From the NCBI GenBank assembly GCA_910586245.1, contig CAJUFY010000002.1:290431-354430 (forward strand): a DNA stretch of 64,000 nt, written 5' to 3'. Each line of letters begins with the position of its first letter. Position 1 is the first letter of the stretch. Origin of the DNA: an uncultured Christensenella sp. (GTDB lineage: Bacteria > Bacillota > Clostridia > Christensenellales > Borkfalkiaceae). The translations under genes and the position numbers were made by a program. The notes below the pieces were generated by a model. It was not told where the DNA came from and did not search any database. It was given only the letters and a program-made list of their open reading frames with translations. This document shows, one piece after another, positions 54,171 through 64,000 of the stretch.

Positions 54171-55031
54171 TTACCAAAGTTTTTCGGCGTCGAACCCGTT
54201 GATCTGCACGATTTCGAGATAGGGCGAACGGGACAAATCGCGCGCGGTGACGAGCGGCCCGCCGTTCGAATCCAGATCGATTCCGAAGTTTTTGTAAGCC
54301 TGCCACACGAGGTGCGAGCAGTGCGTCGTCTGAATTTTTCTGCCGTTTTTGCATTGATCTTTCGGCGAAAAAAATCCGACGAATACGGAATAGGGAACGT
54401 TCAAGAGATGTTTCAGCGCCGCTTCCGCTACGGCTTCGGGATCGGCGGTTTCGGCGAATTCCGCTTTGAGCCGCAGAAGCATAAAGTTCGACGAAGTCTG
54501 AAACCAGCTTACGTCGCCGTAACTGCTCGGCGCGTCCAGCGTGAACGATTCGAGCGTAAGCCCCGTATCGCCGTCTACGACGAGCGCGGCGTGCCCGTTC
54601 CGCCAGCCCAGCGTGTGGCAGGACGAAGAAACGAGAATATCCCCGCGATGCAGCGGCGCGAGCGGAAACACGTAATCCTGTACGTAGTCGTGCGGCGTGG
54701 TGACCGCCGCCATGTCGTGCGCCAGTTTGCCCTCGTAAAAGAACGCTTCCTGAAAGGGAAGGATCTGCGCGGGGTTGGATTTCAGTTCGTCGAGCGCGGA
54801 TTTTCCCAACCCCGTCTGGCGGAATAAAAAGGCGTAGTCTGCTTCGTTCCAAGTTTCCTTTGCAAGCGTTTGCGTCAGATCTTCCCGATCCAGTCGGGGC
54901 AGGACGCGGGCGGAAAAGTCAACCGTATAGTTGGCGACGAGCAAGGCAAATAGCCCGCTTGCGATCAATATCAGCAGCGCGAGCAGAATTGCCATCGTCC
55001 GTTGTAATCTTTTGTACGTTTTTTGCCGCAA
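54171..55031 (-). CDS. Membrane-anchored YiiX-like (permuted NlpC/P60) cysteine hydrolase
   Basis: About 286 residues with an N-terminal membrane helix (about 13-36) and an extracellular domain of the circularly permuted NlpC/P60 (YiiX/YebB-like) type: RGDILVSSS, the catalytic-type histidine in NGHAALVVD and, later in the chain, the cysteine in THCSHLVWQAYK. Such enzymes act as amidases or thioesterases, some on peptidoglycan or lipids; the substrate is unknown. The long frame begins with an ATG inside the promoter -10 region, so TTG 55031, preceded by GGGCGG, is the probable start. Confidence 0.77.
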   Translation of the reverse strand: MRQKTYKRLQRTMAILLALLILIASGLFALLVANYTVDFSARVLPRLDREDLTQTLAKETWNEADYAFLFRQTGLGKSALDELKSNPAQILPFQEAFFYEGKLAHDMAAVTTPHDYVQDYVFPLAPLHRGDILVSSSCHTLGWRNGHAALVVDGDTGLTLESFTLDAPSSYGDVSWFQTSSNFMLLRLKAEFAETADPEAVAEAALKHLLNVPYSVFVGFFSPKDQCKNGRKIQTTHCSHLVWQAYKNFGIDLDSNGGPLVTARDLSRSPYLEIVQINGFDAEKLW

Positions 55032-55058
55032 GGGAACACCGCCCGTGAAGTTTCCCTT

Positions 55059-55086
55059 ATTATACCACAAACGAAAAATCTGTCAA
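55059..55086 (-). promoter_or_regulatory. Promoter of the YiiX-like hydrolase gene
   Basis: On the minus strand TTGACA (55086-55081), 16-base spacer, TATAAT (55064-55059). It overlaps the apparent ATG of the longest frame and therefore decides the start codon downstream. Confidence 0.8.
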
Positions 55087-55090
55087 CCGT

Positions 55091-55747
55091 TCAGCTTTCC
55101 CGCCGTGCGAGTACCTTTCCCGTTTCGCTGTCGAGCAAAAGGGAGATGGTTTTTCCCTCTCCGTCGATGATGCCCACGTAATAGAAGTTGCTTTTACGGC
55201 GCAGCAGGCGCACGTAAAATTCGCCCGTAAACGTTCCGTTCCGCATCATGCGCTTGACGGTATCCTCTTCCGCTTTTACGGCGCAGCGTACGATTTCTTC
55301 GGGGGAGAGCGTCTTTTCGTTTCTGACCGACGTTGCGGCGATTTCCTGCGTTTCGTCGCCGCAGACGATTTTGATCGTAACGCTCTTTTGCGGAAATTCT
55401 TTTACGCTCTGCGAATAGAAGTAATCCCCCGCAAACGAGCGGAAGGAGGCGTCGCCGCCGACTTCCGCGCCGCCGTAAACGTAATAAACGGCGTAGTCTT
55501 CAAGCGACTTCTGCGCCGGCACGAGCGAAATTTCCACCAGCGTGCTTACGGGGCATGCGATGCCGTCGGAAGCGTAGGGGTATTCGCGTTTGACGCAACT
55601 GAGCGAAACGGTAAAATCTTCCGTTTCCGCAAGGAACAGATCGCAGCGCGATTCGGAAATGTGCGCGGTGTAATCGTAGCCGCCGCATGCGGCGAGCGCG
55701 GGCAGCATGGCGACGATCAGCATAAGAGAAGAAAATACTTTTTTCAT
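55091..55747 (-). CDS. Putative lipoprotein of unknown function
   Basis: About 218 residues. MKKVFSSLMLIVAMLPALAACGG is summarised by a short basic head, a hydrophobic stretch and a lipobox LAAC with the lipidation cysteine near residue 21, so it should be processed by Lgt and LspA (both encoded in this window). The mature part is beta-rich and has no recognisable domain. ATG 55747 is chosen over the ATG at 55780 because it gives a normal signal peptide; neither has a good ribosome binding site. Transcribed towards the hydrolase gene. Confidence 0.65.
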   Translation of the reverse strand: MKKVFSSLMLIVAMLPALAACGGYDYTAHISESRCDLFLAETEDFTVSLSCVKREYPYASDGIACPVSTLVEISLVPAQKSLEDYAVYYVYGGAEVGGDASFRSFAGDYFYSQSVKEFPQKSVTIKIVCGDETQEIAATSVRNEKTLSPEEIVRCAVKAEEDTVKRMMRNGTFTGEFYVRLLRRKSNFYYVGIIDGEGKTISLLLDSETGKVLARRES

Positions 55748-55800
55748 GTAGTATGCGTATGAAACAACGGGCGATTTCATGACTTTTTTTGCCGATTCGG

Positions 55801-55829
55801 TTGCATTTTTTCGTTACCTGTGATAAAAT
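55801..55829 (+). promoter_or_regulatory. Promoter of the small membrane protein gene before guaB
   Basis: TTGCAT (55801-55806), 17-base spacer, TAAAAT (55824-55829), about 45 bases before the start codon. Confidence 0.65.
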
Positions 55830-55873
55830 GTATAAAATTATCCGTAGGAACAGGATCGTACCGAAGGTTACCA

Positions 55874-57935
<2,062 letters not shown>

Positions 57936-57938
57936 ACG

Positions 57939-57962
57939 AAAACGCCCCTTACGGGCGTTTTT
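57939..57962 (+). terminator. Terminator between guaB and guaA
   Basis: AAAACGCCC and GGGCGTTTT pair around a CTTAC loop, followed by T residues. It lies immediately before the guaA ribosome binding site, so partial read-through probably feeds guaA. Confidence 0.8.
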
Positions 57963-57983
57963 GATATCCCAAAGGAGTTTATC

Positions 57984-59519
57984 ATGCAGCACCAAAGAGT
58001 ACTCGTTCTCGACTTCGGCGGACAGTATAATCAACTGATTGCCCGCCGCGTGCGCGATCTGAAAGTTTATTGCGATTTAAAACCCTGCGACATGACGGCG
58101 GAAGAAATCAAAGCGTACGACCCGATCGGCATTATTTTTACGGGCGGCCCGAACAGCGTATACGACGCAAATTCCCCGCACGTTTCCGAAGAGATTTTCA
58201 AACTCGGCATTCCCGTGCTCGGCATCTGCTACGGGTGCCAGCTGATTGCCTATACGTTGGGCGGTAAGGTGGAACACGCGCCCGCAAGCGAATACGGCAA
58301 GCGCGAATTTTCCTTCGTAAAGGATAGCCCGATTTCGGAAGGCATTCCCAAGACGAGCGTTTGCTGGATGAGCCATACCGACCACGTGACGCAGGTTCCC
58401 GCGGGGTTCGAAACGCTTGCGGAAACGGCAAGCTGCCCCGTGACCGTGTACGGCTGCGAAGAGCGGAAGATTTACGGCATCCAGTTCCATCCGGAAGTCG
58501 TGCATTCCGAATACGGCAACCGTATGCTCGAAAATTTCCTCTACCGCGTCTGCAACGCCCGCGGCGACTGGACGATGAAAAACTTCGTCGAAGAGCAGGT
58601 CGCTTCGATCAAAGAAAAGATCGGCGATAAAAAAGTGCTGTGCGCGATGTCGGGCGGCGTGGATTCCGCCGTTGCCGCAACCCTCATTCACAGAGCGGTG
58701 GGCAACCGTCTGACCTGCGTGTTCGTCGATCACGGGTTGCTCCGCAAATACGAAGCCGAAGAGGTCATGGAAGTTTTCAAAGACAAACTCGGCATGAACC
58801 TCATCAAAGCGGACGCGGGCGAACGCTTTTTAAAGAAGCTCGAAAAGGTTTCCGATCCCGAAAAGAAGCGCAAAATCATCGGTGCCGAATTTATTAAAGT
58901 GTTCGAAGTCGAAGCGAAAAAAATCGGCGCGGTGGATTTTTTGGTGCAGGGCACCATTTATCCCGACGTGATCGAAAGCGGCAAGGGAAAGAGCGCCGTA
59001 ATCAAATCGCACCACAACGTGGGCGGGCTGCCCTCGGTGGTCGATTTTAAAGAGATCATCGAACCGCTCAGGGACTTGTTCAAAGACGAAGTGCGCCGCG
59101 TGGGAACGGAATTGGGTCTGCCCGAAAACGTGGTGCAACGCCAGCCTTTCCCCGGCCCGGGGCTTGCAATCCGCATTATGGGCGAAGTCACCCGCGAAAA
59201 GCTGGAAACGCTGCGCGATGCGGACTATATTTTCCGCGAAGAGATCGCGAAAGCGGGCTTGAACCGTGAAATCTGGCAGTATTTCGCCGTGATCACGAAC
59301 AGCAAAACGGTGGGCGTGCAGGGCGATTTCAGAACGTACGAAAACGTGATCGCGCTTCGCGCGGTTACCAGCGTGGACGCAATGACGGCAGACTGGGCGC
59401 GCATTCCTTTCGACGTGCTTGAACGCATTTCCAACCGCATTACCAACGAGGTGAAACACGCAAACCGAATCGTGTACGATATCACTTCCAAACCGCCCGC
59501 AACCATCGAGTGGGAATAA
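57984..59519 (+). CDS. guaA: GMP synthase (glutamine-hydrolysing)
   Basis: A 511-residue two-domain enzyme making GMP from XMP. The N-terminal class I glutamine amidotransferase has the nucleophile C82 in GICYGCQ and the dyad in [12 protein letters not shown]; the synthetase domain has the ATP-PPase loop [11 protein letters not shown] near residue 218 and the C-terminal dimerisation domain ending [16 protein letters not shown] precedes the ATG. No promoter is evident between the guaB terminator and this gene. Confidence 0.97.
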   Translation: MQHQRVLVLDFGGQYNQLIARRVRDLKVYCDLKPCDMTAEEIKAYDPIGIIFTGGPNSVYDANSPHVSEEIFKLGIPVLGICYGCQLIAYTLGGKVEHAPASEYGKREFSFVKDSPISEGIPKTSVCWMSHTDHVTQVPAGFETLAETASCPVTVYGCEERKIYGIQFHPEVVHSEYGNRMLENFLYRVCNARGDWTMKNFVEEQVASIKEKIGDKKVLCAMSGGVDSAVAATLIHRAVGNRLTCVFVDHGLLRKYEAEEVMEVFKDKLGMNLIKADAGERFLKKLEKVSDPEKKRKIIGAEFIKVFEVEAKKIGAVDFLVQGTIYPDVIESGKGKSAVIKSHHNVGGLPSVVDFKEIIEPLRDLFKDEVRRVGTELGLPENVVQRQPFPGPGLAIRIMGEVTREKLETLRDADYIFREEIAKAGLNREIWQYFAVITNSKTVGVQGDFRTYENVIALRAVTSVDAMTADWARIPFDVLERISNRITNEVKHANRIVYDITSKPPATIEWE

Positions 59520-59537
59520 CTTTAAATCAATGGTAAG

Positions 59538-59565
59538 GCACACGCGGTCGCGTGTGCTTTTTTTT
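59538..59565 (+). terminator. Intrinsic terminator of guaA
   Basis: GCACACGC and GCGTGTGC form a perfect 8-bp stem with a GGTC loop, followed by eight T. Confidence 0.9.
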
Positions 59566-59635
59566 GTGGAAATTGCGTTTTTCAAACATGAAAAAAAGTT
59601 TTTTTTCAAATTTGCAGGAAATTTTTGGAAACCTC

Positions 59636-59662
59636 TTGACAAACTGGGGGGGGGTGTATAAT
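59636..59662 (+). promoter_or_regulatory. Promoter with a G9 tract in the -35/-10 spacer
   Basis: TTGACA (59636-59641) and TATAAT (59657-59662) are both perfect, but the spacer is only 15 bases and nine of these (59646-59654) are consecutive G. Slippage adding two G would give the optimal 17. This is the layout of known phase-variable promoters. Confidence 0.8.
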
Positions 59663-59709
59663 AGTTTCATAAACTTGCGTGGATTACGCAGAAAAAAAGA
59701 GGTGAAACG

Positions 59710-62031
59710 ATGAAAAAGAGTGTGAAAATGATGTTGCTCGCGGGAATCGCCGCCGTGTCGATGACGGGTGCGGTCATGTTTTCCGCATGCGGGGACAACA
59801 ATTCGAATGCGGGAAAAGATCCAGATATTCTTGCGGTGTACAATCAGTACGTCGCGTATGCGACCGCAAACAGCGAAAAGCCGCTGACTTATGAAGAATG
59901 GCTCGAATCCATTCGCGGTGCGGCGGGCAAACCCGGTGATAAAGGCGAAAAAGGCGATCAGGGCGACAAGGGTGATAAAGGCGACAAGGGTGATAAAGGG
60001 GATAAGGGCGATCAAGGCGACAAAGGTGACAAAGGTGACAAGGGTGACACCGGTTCTCAGGGCGAACAAGGCGACAAAGGGGATAAAGGCGATCAGGGCG
60101 ATAAAGGTCAGCAAGGCGACCAGGGCGTTGGAATTACCGATATTACGATTACCTATTCCACCGATCCCAACGGCGAACAGTACATGATTTTCACCTTTAC
60201 GATGAGCGACGGCACGACGACGACCGTACCCGTAAAGATGCCCAAAACCGTTACGGATGTATGGGGACTGCAAGAATCCCGTTTCGCAGTGATAGAAAAG
60301 GGGCAGGCGGAACCCGAACTCTACCTGAACGTAAGATATTCCGACGGAGCCGAAGGTACTGTAAAAGTTACGCCCGATATGATCGTAAAGAGCGATCTTG
60401 ATTTCACGACGGCGGGAACCTATTGGGTCGAAATCGAACTGAACGGAAAACTGAATTCTTACGAAGTGGTTGTGTACGATGCTTCGAATCCTTCCGTTTC
60501 CGAAATTTCTTTGGAATTTGACCGTTTTCTCTTCCTGAAATCGGAAGTTGACGGCGAAAAATTACCTCTTACAAATCTGAACTGGGTGATCCGTTACGAT
60601 AACGGCGATGAAAAAAGAGAACCGCTTTCCGACGGCGAACTGGAATTTCCAGATAAAGAATGGCAAATCGGCAGAAACGTTGTAATCGCTCGCTATCAGA
60701 ATCAGGAAGAGTACCGCCGCGATCTCAGCATTTATATTTGCGAATCTTTGGACGGACTGCTTTTGAAGTGGGGAAATTTGATCTTTGCCGACGGCGACAC
60801 GAACAGAATCTATTGCAAACAGAATGAATCGCCCGATCTCAGCGGCATTCGCATTTGGAAAGAATATTCGGCGGAAGACGAAACGTATACCCGGATCGAA
60901 CCGCTCACCGAAGATATGCTGTCCGGCTTCGACAGTGCGCGGCTCGGATATCAGCAATTGGAATTACAGATCGGCGACAATTATTCGTCCCTCGAAATTT
61001 TCGTGTACGATACCGTGGAAACGGAACAAGGGTTGAGATTGGACGGCGATCACACGTTCAAAATCGTTGAAGCAGGCGCGATTCCGCAAATGCGTTTGCG
61101 TTACGAGGAAAACCGCGTTTATATCGCAAACGAATATCGCGATCTCGTCACGGAAAATTTTGTTGAATTTGAACTGACGGCGGACATGTTGACCGAAAAA
61201 TATGATTTCAGCCAAACGGGCTGGATGGTAATTACGGTTGAATATAACGGAGTGCAGTATTCGATTGATATCAATCTTTACGATCCCGAAGTGACGAATA
61301 TTCGTGATGCGTATTTGAAAGACAATCATCATTTCTCGGTTTCCGTCGGCGCGGATCCGGAAGAATTGAAGCAACAGCTTCTGTCGTTACAACTGAACGT
61401 AACGTATTACGAACCCGTAGACGGTCAGATGAATGAAACCGTGCCTGTTACCGAAGAGATGCTCGATTTCGGCAAGCTTGATTTCAACGTGGCGGGCGAA
61501 CAGTCCTTCTGGATCGTATACGAGGGATACAGATACGAGTGCTACCTTTCCGTTGAAGTCAACTGGGAAGCAGCGGAGGTTGCTTATCAGCTGATTTGCG
61601 AACAAGGCGTTGTTCTTACGGTCGGAAACGGTCCCGCGCCCGTAACCGAATTGACGCTTTACAAAAACGGGTTTGCCTCGATCGACGGTTTAACGGTTGG
61701 TTGGGAAATCGAAGGGAACGCCCTGCGTTTGACTTGCAACGGAAAACCTCATTCCATCGTTGCGGTGGATACGGAAAATAACACGTTCGGCGCGTACGCG
61801 TTCGGGGGAGAGCCTACCGTATATAAGTGGCTCATCTCGGAAAACGGTACTTTCCCGCTTCATGCGTATGACAACGGTTACGCCGTATGGAAGATCCTCG
61901 ACGAGAACGAACAAGAGATCGAGGTACAGGTTGCCTACAAAATCGAAGAGAACGTGATGACCGTTTTCCTCGGGGAATATGAATATTCCGGAGAAATCAA
62001 CGAAAATAACGAAATTTATTGGGCGCCCTGA
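59710..62031 (+). CDS. Surface lipoprotein with collagen-like repeats and Ig-like modules
   Basis: A 773-residue predicted lipoprotein: signal peptide with lipobox FSAC (lipidation at C27), a short linker with [10 protein letters not shown], about 24 Gly-X-Y triplets (residues 70-139, mostly GDK and GDQ), then about 630 residues built from roughly five beta-rich modules of 80-90 residues resembling bacterial Ig-like (Big_3-type) domains, each with a TPDM/TEDML-like turn and a final strand like EVVVYD. It should be anchored in the membrane with the collagen stalk holding the modules outward, suggesting adhesion. AGAGGTG precedes the ATG. Single gene between the guaA terminator and a convergent glycosyltransferase. 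Confidence 0.85.
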   Translation: MKKSVKMMLLAGIAAVSMTGAVMFSACGDNNSNAGKDPDILAVYNQYVAYATANSEKPLTYEEWLESIRGAAGKPGDKGEKGDQGDKGDKGDKGDKGDKGDQGDKGDKGDKGDTGSQGEQGDKGDKGDQGDKGQQGDQGVGITDITITYSTDPNGEQYMIFTFTMSDGTTTTVPVKMPKTVTDVWGLQESRFAVIEKGQAEPELYLNVRYSDGAEGTVKVTPDMIVKSDLDFTTAGTYWVEIELNGKLNSYEVVVYDASNPSVSEISLEFDRFLFLKSEVDGEKLPLTNLNWVIRYDNGDEKREPLSDGELEFPDKEWQIGRNVVIARYQNQEEYRRDLSIYICESLDGLLLKWGNLIFADGDTNRIYCKQNESPDLSGIRIWKEYSAEDETYTRIEPLTEDMLSGFDSARLGYQQLELQIGDNYSSLEIFVYDTVETEQGLRLDGDHTFKIVEAGAIPQMRLRYEENRVYIANEYRDLVTENFVEFELTADMLTEKYDFSQTGWMVITVEYNGVQYSIDINLYDPEVTNIRDAYLKDNHHFSVSVGADPEELKQQLLSLQLNVTYYEPVDGQMNETVPVTEEMLDFGKLDFNVAGEQSFWIVYEGYRYECYLSVEVNWEAAEVAYQLICEQGVVLTVGNGPAPVTELTLYKNGFASIDGLTVGWEIEGNALRLTCNGKPHSIVAVDTENNTFGAYAFGGEPTVYKWLISENGTFPLHAYDNGYAVWKILDENEQEIEVQVAYKIEENVMTVFLGEYEYSGEINENNEIYWAP
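59917..60129 (+). repeat. Collagen-like Gly-X-Y coding repeat
   Basis: A 9-bp based repeat coding mainly for GDK and GDQ triplets, with very similar DNA units that could change in number by recombination without frame loss. The charge pattern (aspartate next to lysine) is typical of bacterial collagens that are stabilised without hydroxyproline. Confidence 0.92.
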
Positions 62032-62036
62032 GGCGT

Positions 62037-63107
62037 TCAGAGCAGACCTTGCTTTTGAAAAAAGGTTCGGTTAAATTGTACGGCGGGGCGGTTCGGAAAG
62101 AGCCGCTCCGTTTCTTTATGGCAGAAAACGGCTTTTTGCGGTTCTCCCAGCGAATAATAACAGCACGTAAGCTCCATGAGTGGCACGTACGTGCGGCATT
62201 CGGGCGATTCGAAGTCGCCTTCCTGCGAATAATCTTTGCATGCGCGCGCGGTTTCGTACCAGAACGCCGCTTCCTTTAATTTGTGTTCTTCCCGAAAAAG
62301 GTTTGCAAGTTCGCAGCACACGCCTGCCCGCGGCGGACCGTAAAGGAAGCTTGCAAGCAGCGCTCGCTTCGCTTCCTCCGTGTTTTTGCGTGCGATGCGG
62401 CAAAACGCAAGGATTTTACAGGCTTCGATTTTGTTTACGTGCCAGCCCTCACCGCGCAGCATTTCTTCGAGCACCGCTTCCGCTTCGGCGTACAGGCGGT
62501 TGTAATAGAGTTCCCTGCCGTAATAGAAAAGATCGCGCCCGCCGAGGGGCTCTTCCGCCGCCCACTTCTGGTAAATGTGCAAGTTGCGCGCGCCCCGAAC
62601 TTTTTCGCTGGAAAGGTGAAACACGCGGAAGTCCGATTGCAGAATTTTTCCGCGCGGCGCAATACATTCGTGTACCCTTCCGTGCCAGCTGAAATGCGCG
62701 CCCCGCCGCATGATCCGTTCGCGGTAAAAGGTGGAAAGGGGATTTCCGTCTTCGTCAAACGCAACGTCGTATGGACACGTGACCATATCTGGCGATTGCG
62801 TTTTCAACACGGTTTTCAACGCTTCGAATTTTTCGGCGTTTTCGGGGGAAATAAAGTCGTCGGCATCCAGCCACAGCCAGTAATCGCCGTTTGCTTTGGA
62901 AAGCGCGAAGTTCCGTGCGGCGGCAAAATCGTCCCGCCAGGGGAATCCGTATACGTTTTCGGTATAGCGGCGCGCAATTTCTTTGGTTCCGTCCGTCGAG
63001 CCCGTATCTGCAATGATTATTTCGTCCACTAAATTTTTTACGCTTTCCAGACACCGTGCCAGTACGGCTTCTTCGTCTTTTACGATCATGCAAAGGGAGA
63101 TTTTCAT
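62037..63107 (-). CDS. Family 2 glycosyltransferase with TPR-like C-terminal part
   Basis: A 356-residue cytosolic glycosyltransferase. The GT-A domain starts SLCMIVKDEEAVLARCLES, with IIADTGSTDGTKEIA and the metal-binding WLWLDADDFISPENA; HGRVHECI follows near 142. The C-terminal half is helical and TPR-like (ELYYNRLYAEAEAVLEEML). This layout is common in SunS- and tetratricopeptide-type glycosyltransferases that modify proteins. GAGGCGGTG precedes the ATG. It lies 62 bases after the collagen-like gene on the same strand, so it is probably in that operon and may glycosylate that protein. Confidence 0.85.
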   Translation of the reverse strand: MKISLCMIVKDEEAVLARCLESVKNLVDEIIIADTGSTDGTKEIARRYTENVYGFPWRDDFAAARNFALSKANGDYWLWLDADDFISPENAEKFEALKTVLKTQSPDMVTCPYDVAFDEDGNPLSTFYRERIMRRGAHFSWHGRVHECIAPRGKILQSDFRVFHLSSEKVRGARNLHIYQKWAAEEPLGGRDLFYYGRELYYNRLYAEAEAVLEEMLRGEGWHVNKIEACKILAFCRIARKNTEEAKRALLASFLYGPPRAGVCCELANLFREEHKLKEAAFWYETARACKDYSQEGDFESPECRTYVPLMELTCCYYSLGEPQKAVFCHKETERLFPNRPAVQFNRTFFQKQGLL

Positions 63108-63126
63108 GTTTTCACCGCCTCAAAGT

Positions 63127-63154
63127 ATGCCGACGGAAAGGATTCCGTCGGCAT
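63127..63154. terminator. Hairpin between the collagen-like gene and the glycosyltransferase gene
   Basis: ATGCCGACGGAA and TTCCGTCGGCAT form a perfect 12-bp stem with a 4-base loop. T residues follow on the plus strand, whereas on the minus strand no T-run follows, so it may only attenuate the glycosyltransferase gene or stabilise the upstream message. Confidence 0.55.
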
Positions 63155-63168
63155 TTTCATGCATCGAT

Positions 63169-64000
63169 TTATGCGTCGATTTGTTTGATTGTTAACGTCG
63201 TGTTTACGCCGCCGCCCAGCGTTACGCCTACGGCAAGCAATGCGGAAATCGCCATATCGATCACGTCGCCCGCATTCAGTGAAATAACAAAGCTTCCGTT
63301 GTAGAGCGAACCGATCCCGACCGAAAGTACGCGCGAAATGGTAGCCTGTGGAATCGCCGTGCCGTTTCTGCGAACCGCCAAGGTAACCGTCGTGCCGAGT
63401 GCCGCGGAAACGTTGGTGTAGTAGTTGATTTCGTATACGCCGGCGACCGCAGCAGTGATGCTGTTGGCAGGGGAATACGCCACGTTTTTCAAAGGCATGT
63501 TGGCGGGGAGGGGCAGTTGCGTGGTGCCGCCTACCGTCAAGTTGAGCGTTTGCGGCGTTGCATTGTATAAACCGCCGTATGCGTTCAGGTTTGCGATTCC
63601 CGTCGCGCCCGTGGGACCCGTTGCGCCGGTTAAACCCGCTGTGCCTGCCGCACCCGTAGGACCTGTTGCGCCCGTGGGTCCCGTCGCGCCCGTTGCGCCC
63701 GTCGCACCCGTCGGACCGACTGCGCCGGTAGGCCCGGTTGCACCGTTCGTACCCGTTGCGCCCGTTGCACCGACGGGACCCGTCGCGCCCGTCAGCCCTG
63801 TTGCGCCCGTCGCGCCGACTGCGCCGGTAGGACCCGTCGCACCGTCTGCACCCGTTGCGCCCGTGGCTCCGGTAGGACCCGTGGCTCCGTCAGCACCGGT
63901 TGCACCAGTGGGGCCGATCGGACCTGCTTCGCCGTCTGCGCCCGTTGCACCCGTTGCGCCTGTCGGACCCGTAGTGCCGTCCGCACCCGTTGCCCCGGTA
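63169..64000 (-). CDS. BclA-like collagen-repeat surface or exosporium protein, 5' part outside the window
   Basis: The frame is open to the right edge (first full codon at 63999-63997), so at least 276 residues of the C-terminal part are seen. About 134 residues of Gly-X-Y triplets, mostly GAT, GPT and GADG, lead into a 140-residue C-terminal domain (from [13 protein letters not shown], then [28 protein letters not shown], ending [10 protein letters not shown]) that resembles the trimeric C1q/TNF-like domain of Bacillus BclA and clostridial BclA proteins. The apparent internal start at 63540 is a TTG inside the gene. The many threonines in Y positions are typical O-glycosylation sites in BclA. 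Location on spores or cell surface is inferred. Confidence 0.85.
   Translation of the reverse strand, partial: TGATGADGTTGPTGATGATGADGEAGPIGPTGATGADGATGPTGATGATGADGATGPTGAVGATGATGLTGATGPVGATGATGTNGATGPTGAVGPTGATGATGATGPTGATGPTGAAGTAGLTGATGPTGATGIANLNAYGGLYNATPQTLNLTVGGTTQLPLPANMPLKNVAYSPANSITAAVAGVYEINYYTNVSAALGTTVTLAVRRNGTAIPQATISRVLSVGIGSLYNGSFVISLNAGDVIDMAISALLAVGVTLGGGVNTTLTIKQIDA
63598..64000 (-). repeat. Collagen-like Gly-X-Thr coding repeat
   Basis: On the minus strand about 44 consecutive triplets GAT, GPT, GLT or GAD are encoded, with larger nearly repeated blocks of 18-27 bases; the repeat continues past the window edge. Units are highly similar, so length variation between strains is likely. 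Confidence 0.92.

Noticed and set aside
63598..64000. Regularly repeated GC-rich DNA that looks array-like
   Set aside because: It is the coding repeat of a collagen-like protein on the minus strand, with an unbroken frame and a matching C-terminal domain.

Overview
The window reads as a chromosome segment of a Gram-positive, low-to-mid GC Bacillota, most likely an uncultured gut-type member of class Clostridia (a Christensenellales-like lineage is possible, but no rRNA is present to prove it). Evidence: strong GGAGG-type ribosome binding sites, consensus TTGACA/TATAAT promoters, many intrinsic terminators, RNase J, PyrR, PlsY, DUF421/DUF4363 membrane proteins, a tetrahydrofolate (THF) riboswitch in front of a FolT-type ECF transporter component, and a two-part 2-hydroxyacyl-CoA dehydratase activase-like locus. 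From about 11.2 kb to the right end the DNA is GC-rich by eye with uniform codon use; the first 9 kb is clearly AT-rich.

Left part (1-11.2 kb): the right portion of a horizontally acquired, probably integrative element. It carries a tightly packed anti-phage / restriction-type operon: the 3' end of an unidentified gene (by context a MutL/MORC-type GHKL ATPase), a Z1-domain superfamily 2 helicase-like ATPase, a PD-(D/E)XK (DUF4420-type) nuclease, an AIPR protein, a DUF262/HNH (GmrSD-like) protein with a long C-terminal extension, and a Vsr endonuclease. A terminator, a noncoding stretch, a small ORF and a large serine recombinase follow. The recombinase stop codon is followed by an open frame with host-like composition and no start, which may be the tail of a host gene cut by the insertion.

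Core chromosome (11.2-59.5 kb): split CoA-dehydratase activase genes; DUF421/DUF4363 pair; THF riboswitch-folT; a translationally coupled cluster lgt-pncB-coiled-coil gene-lspA-rluD-pyrR; der-plsY; an ECF sigma factor coupled to a membrane-anchored beta-propeller protein; a convergent glycolytic block (pgk, tpiA, gpmI); the str operon (rpsL, rpsG, fusA) and tuf; a YihY/BrkB-family membrane protein; serCA; an 832-residue protein with at least fourteen 18-residue tandem repeats; RNase J with a long N-terminal extension; a TfoX_N protein, O-methyltransferase and U32 peptidase; a lipid kinase; tRNA-Thr(CGT); a MATE-type transporter of lower GC; GDPD; lepA; an MGMT-like protein; hemW; a permuted NlpC/P60 (YiiX-like) hydrolase; two small secreted or membrane proteins; guaB and guaA.

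Right end (59.6-64 kb): a surface-display module. A collagen-repeat lipoprotein with Ig-like modules is driven by a promoter whose spacer holds nine consecutive G residues, a likely phase-variation switch. Convergent to it is a BclA-like collagen-repeat protein that runs off the right edge, followed on the same strand by a family 2 glycosyltransferase that is a good candidate for glycosylating its threonine-rich Gly-X-Thr repeats.

The most interesting candidates are the expanded MORC/Z1/AIPR defence operon with its DUF262 and Vsr additions, the poly-G switch, the 18-residue repeat protein and the collagen-glycosyltransferase pair.
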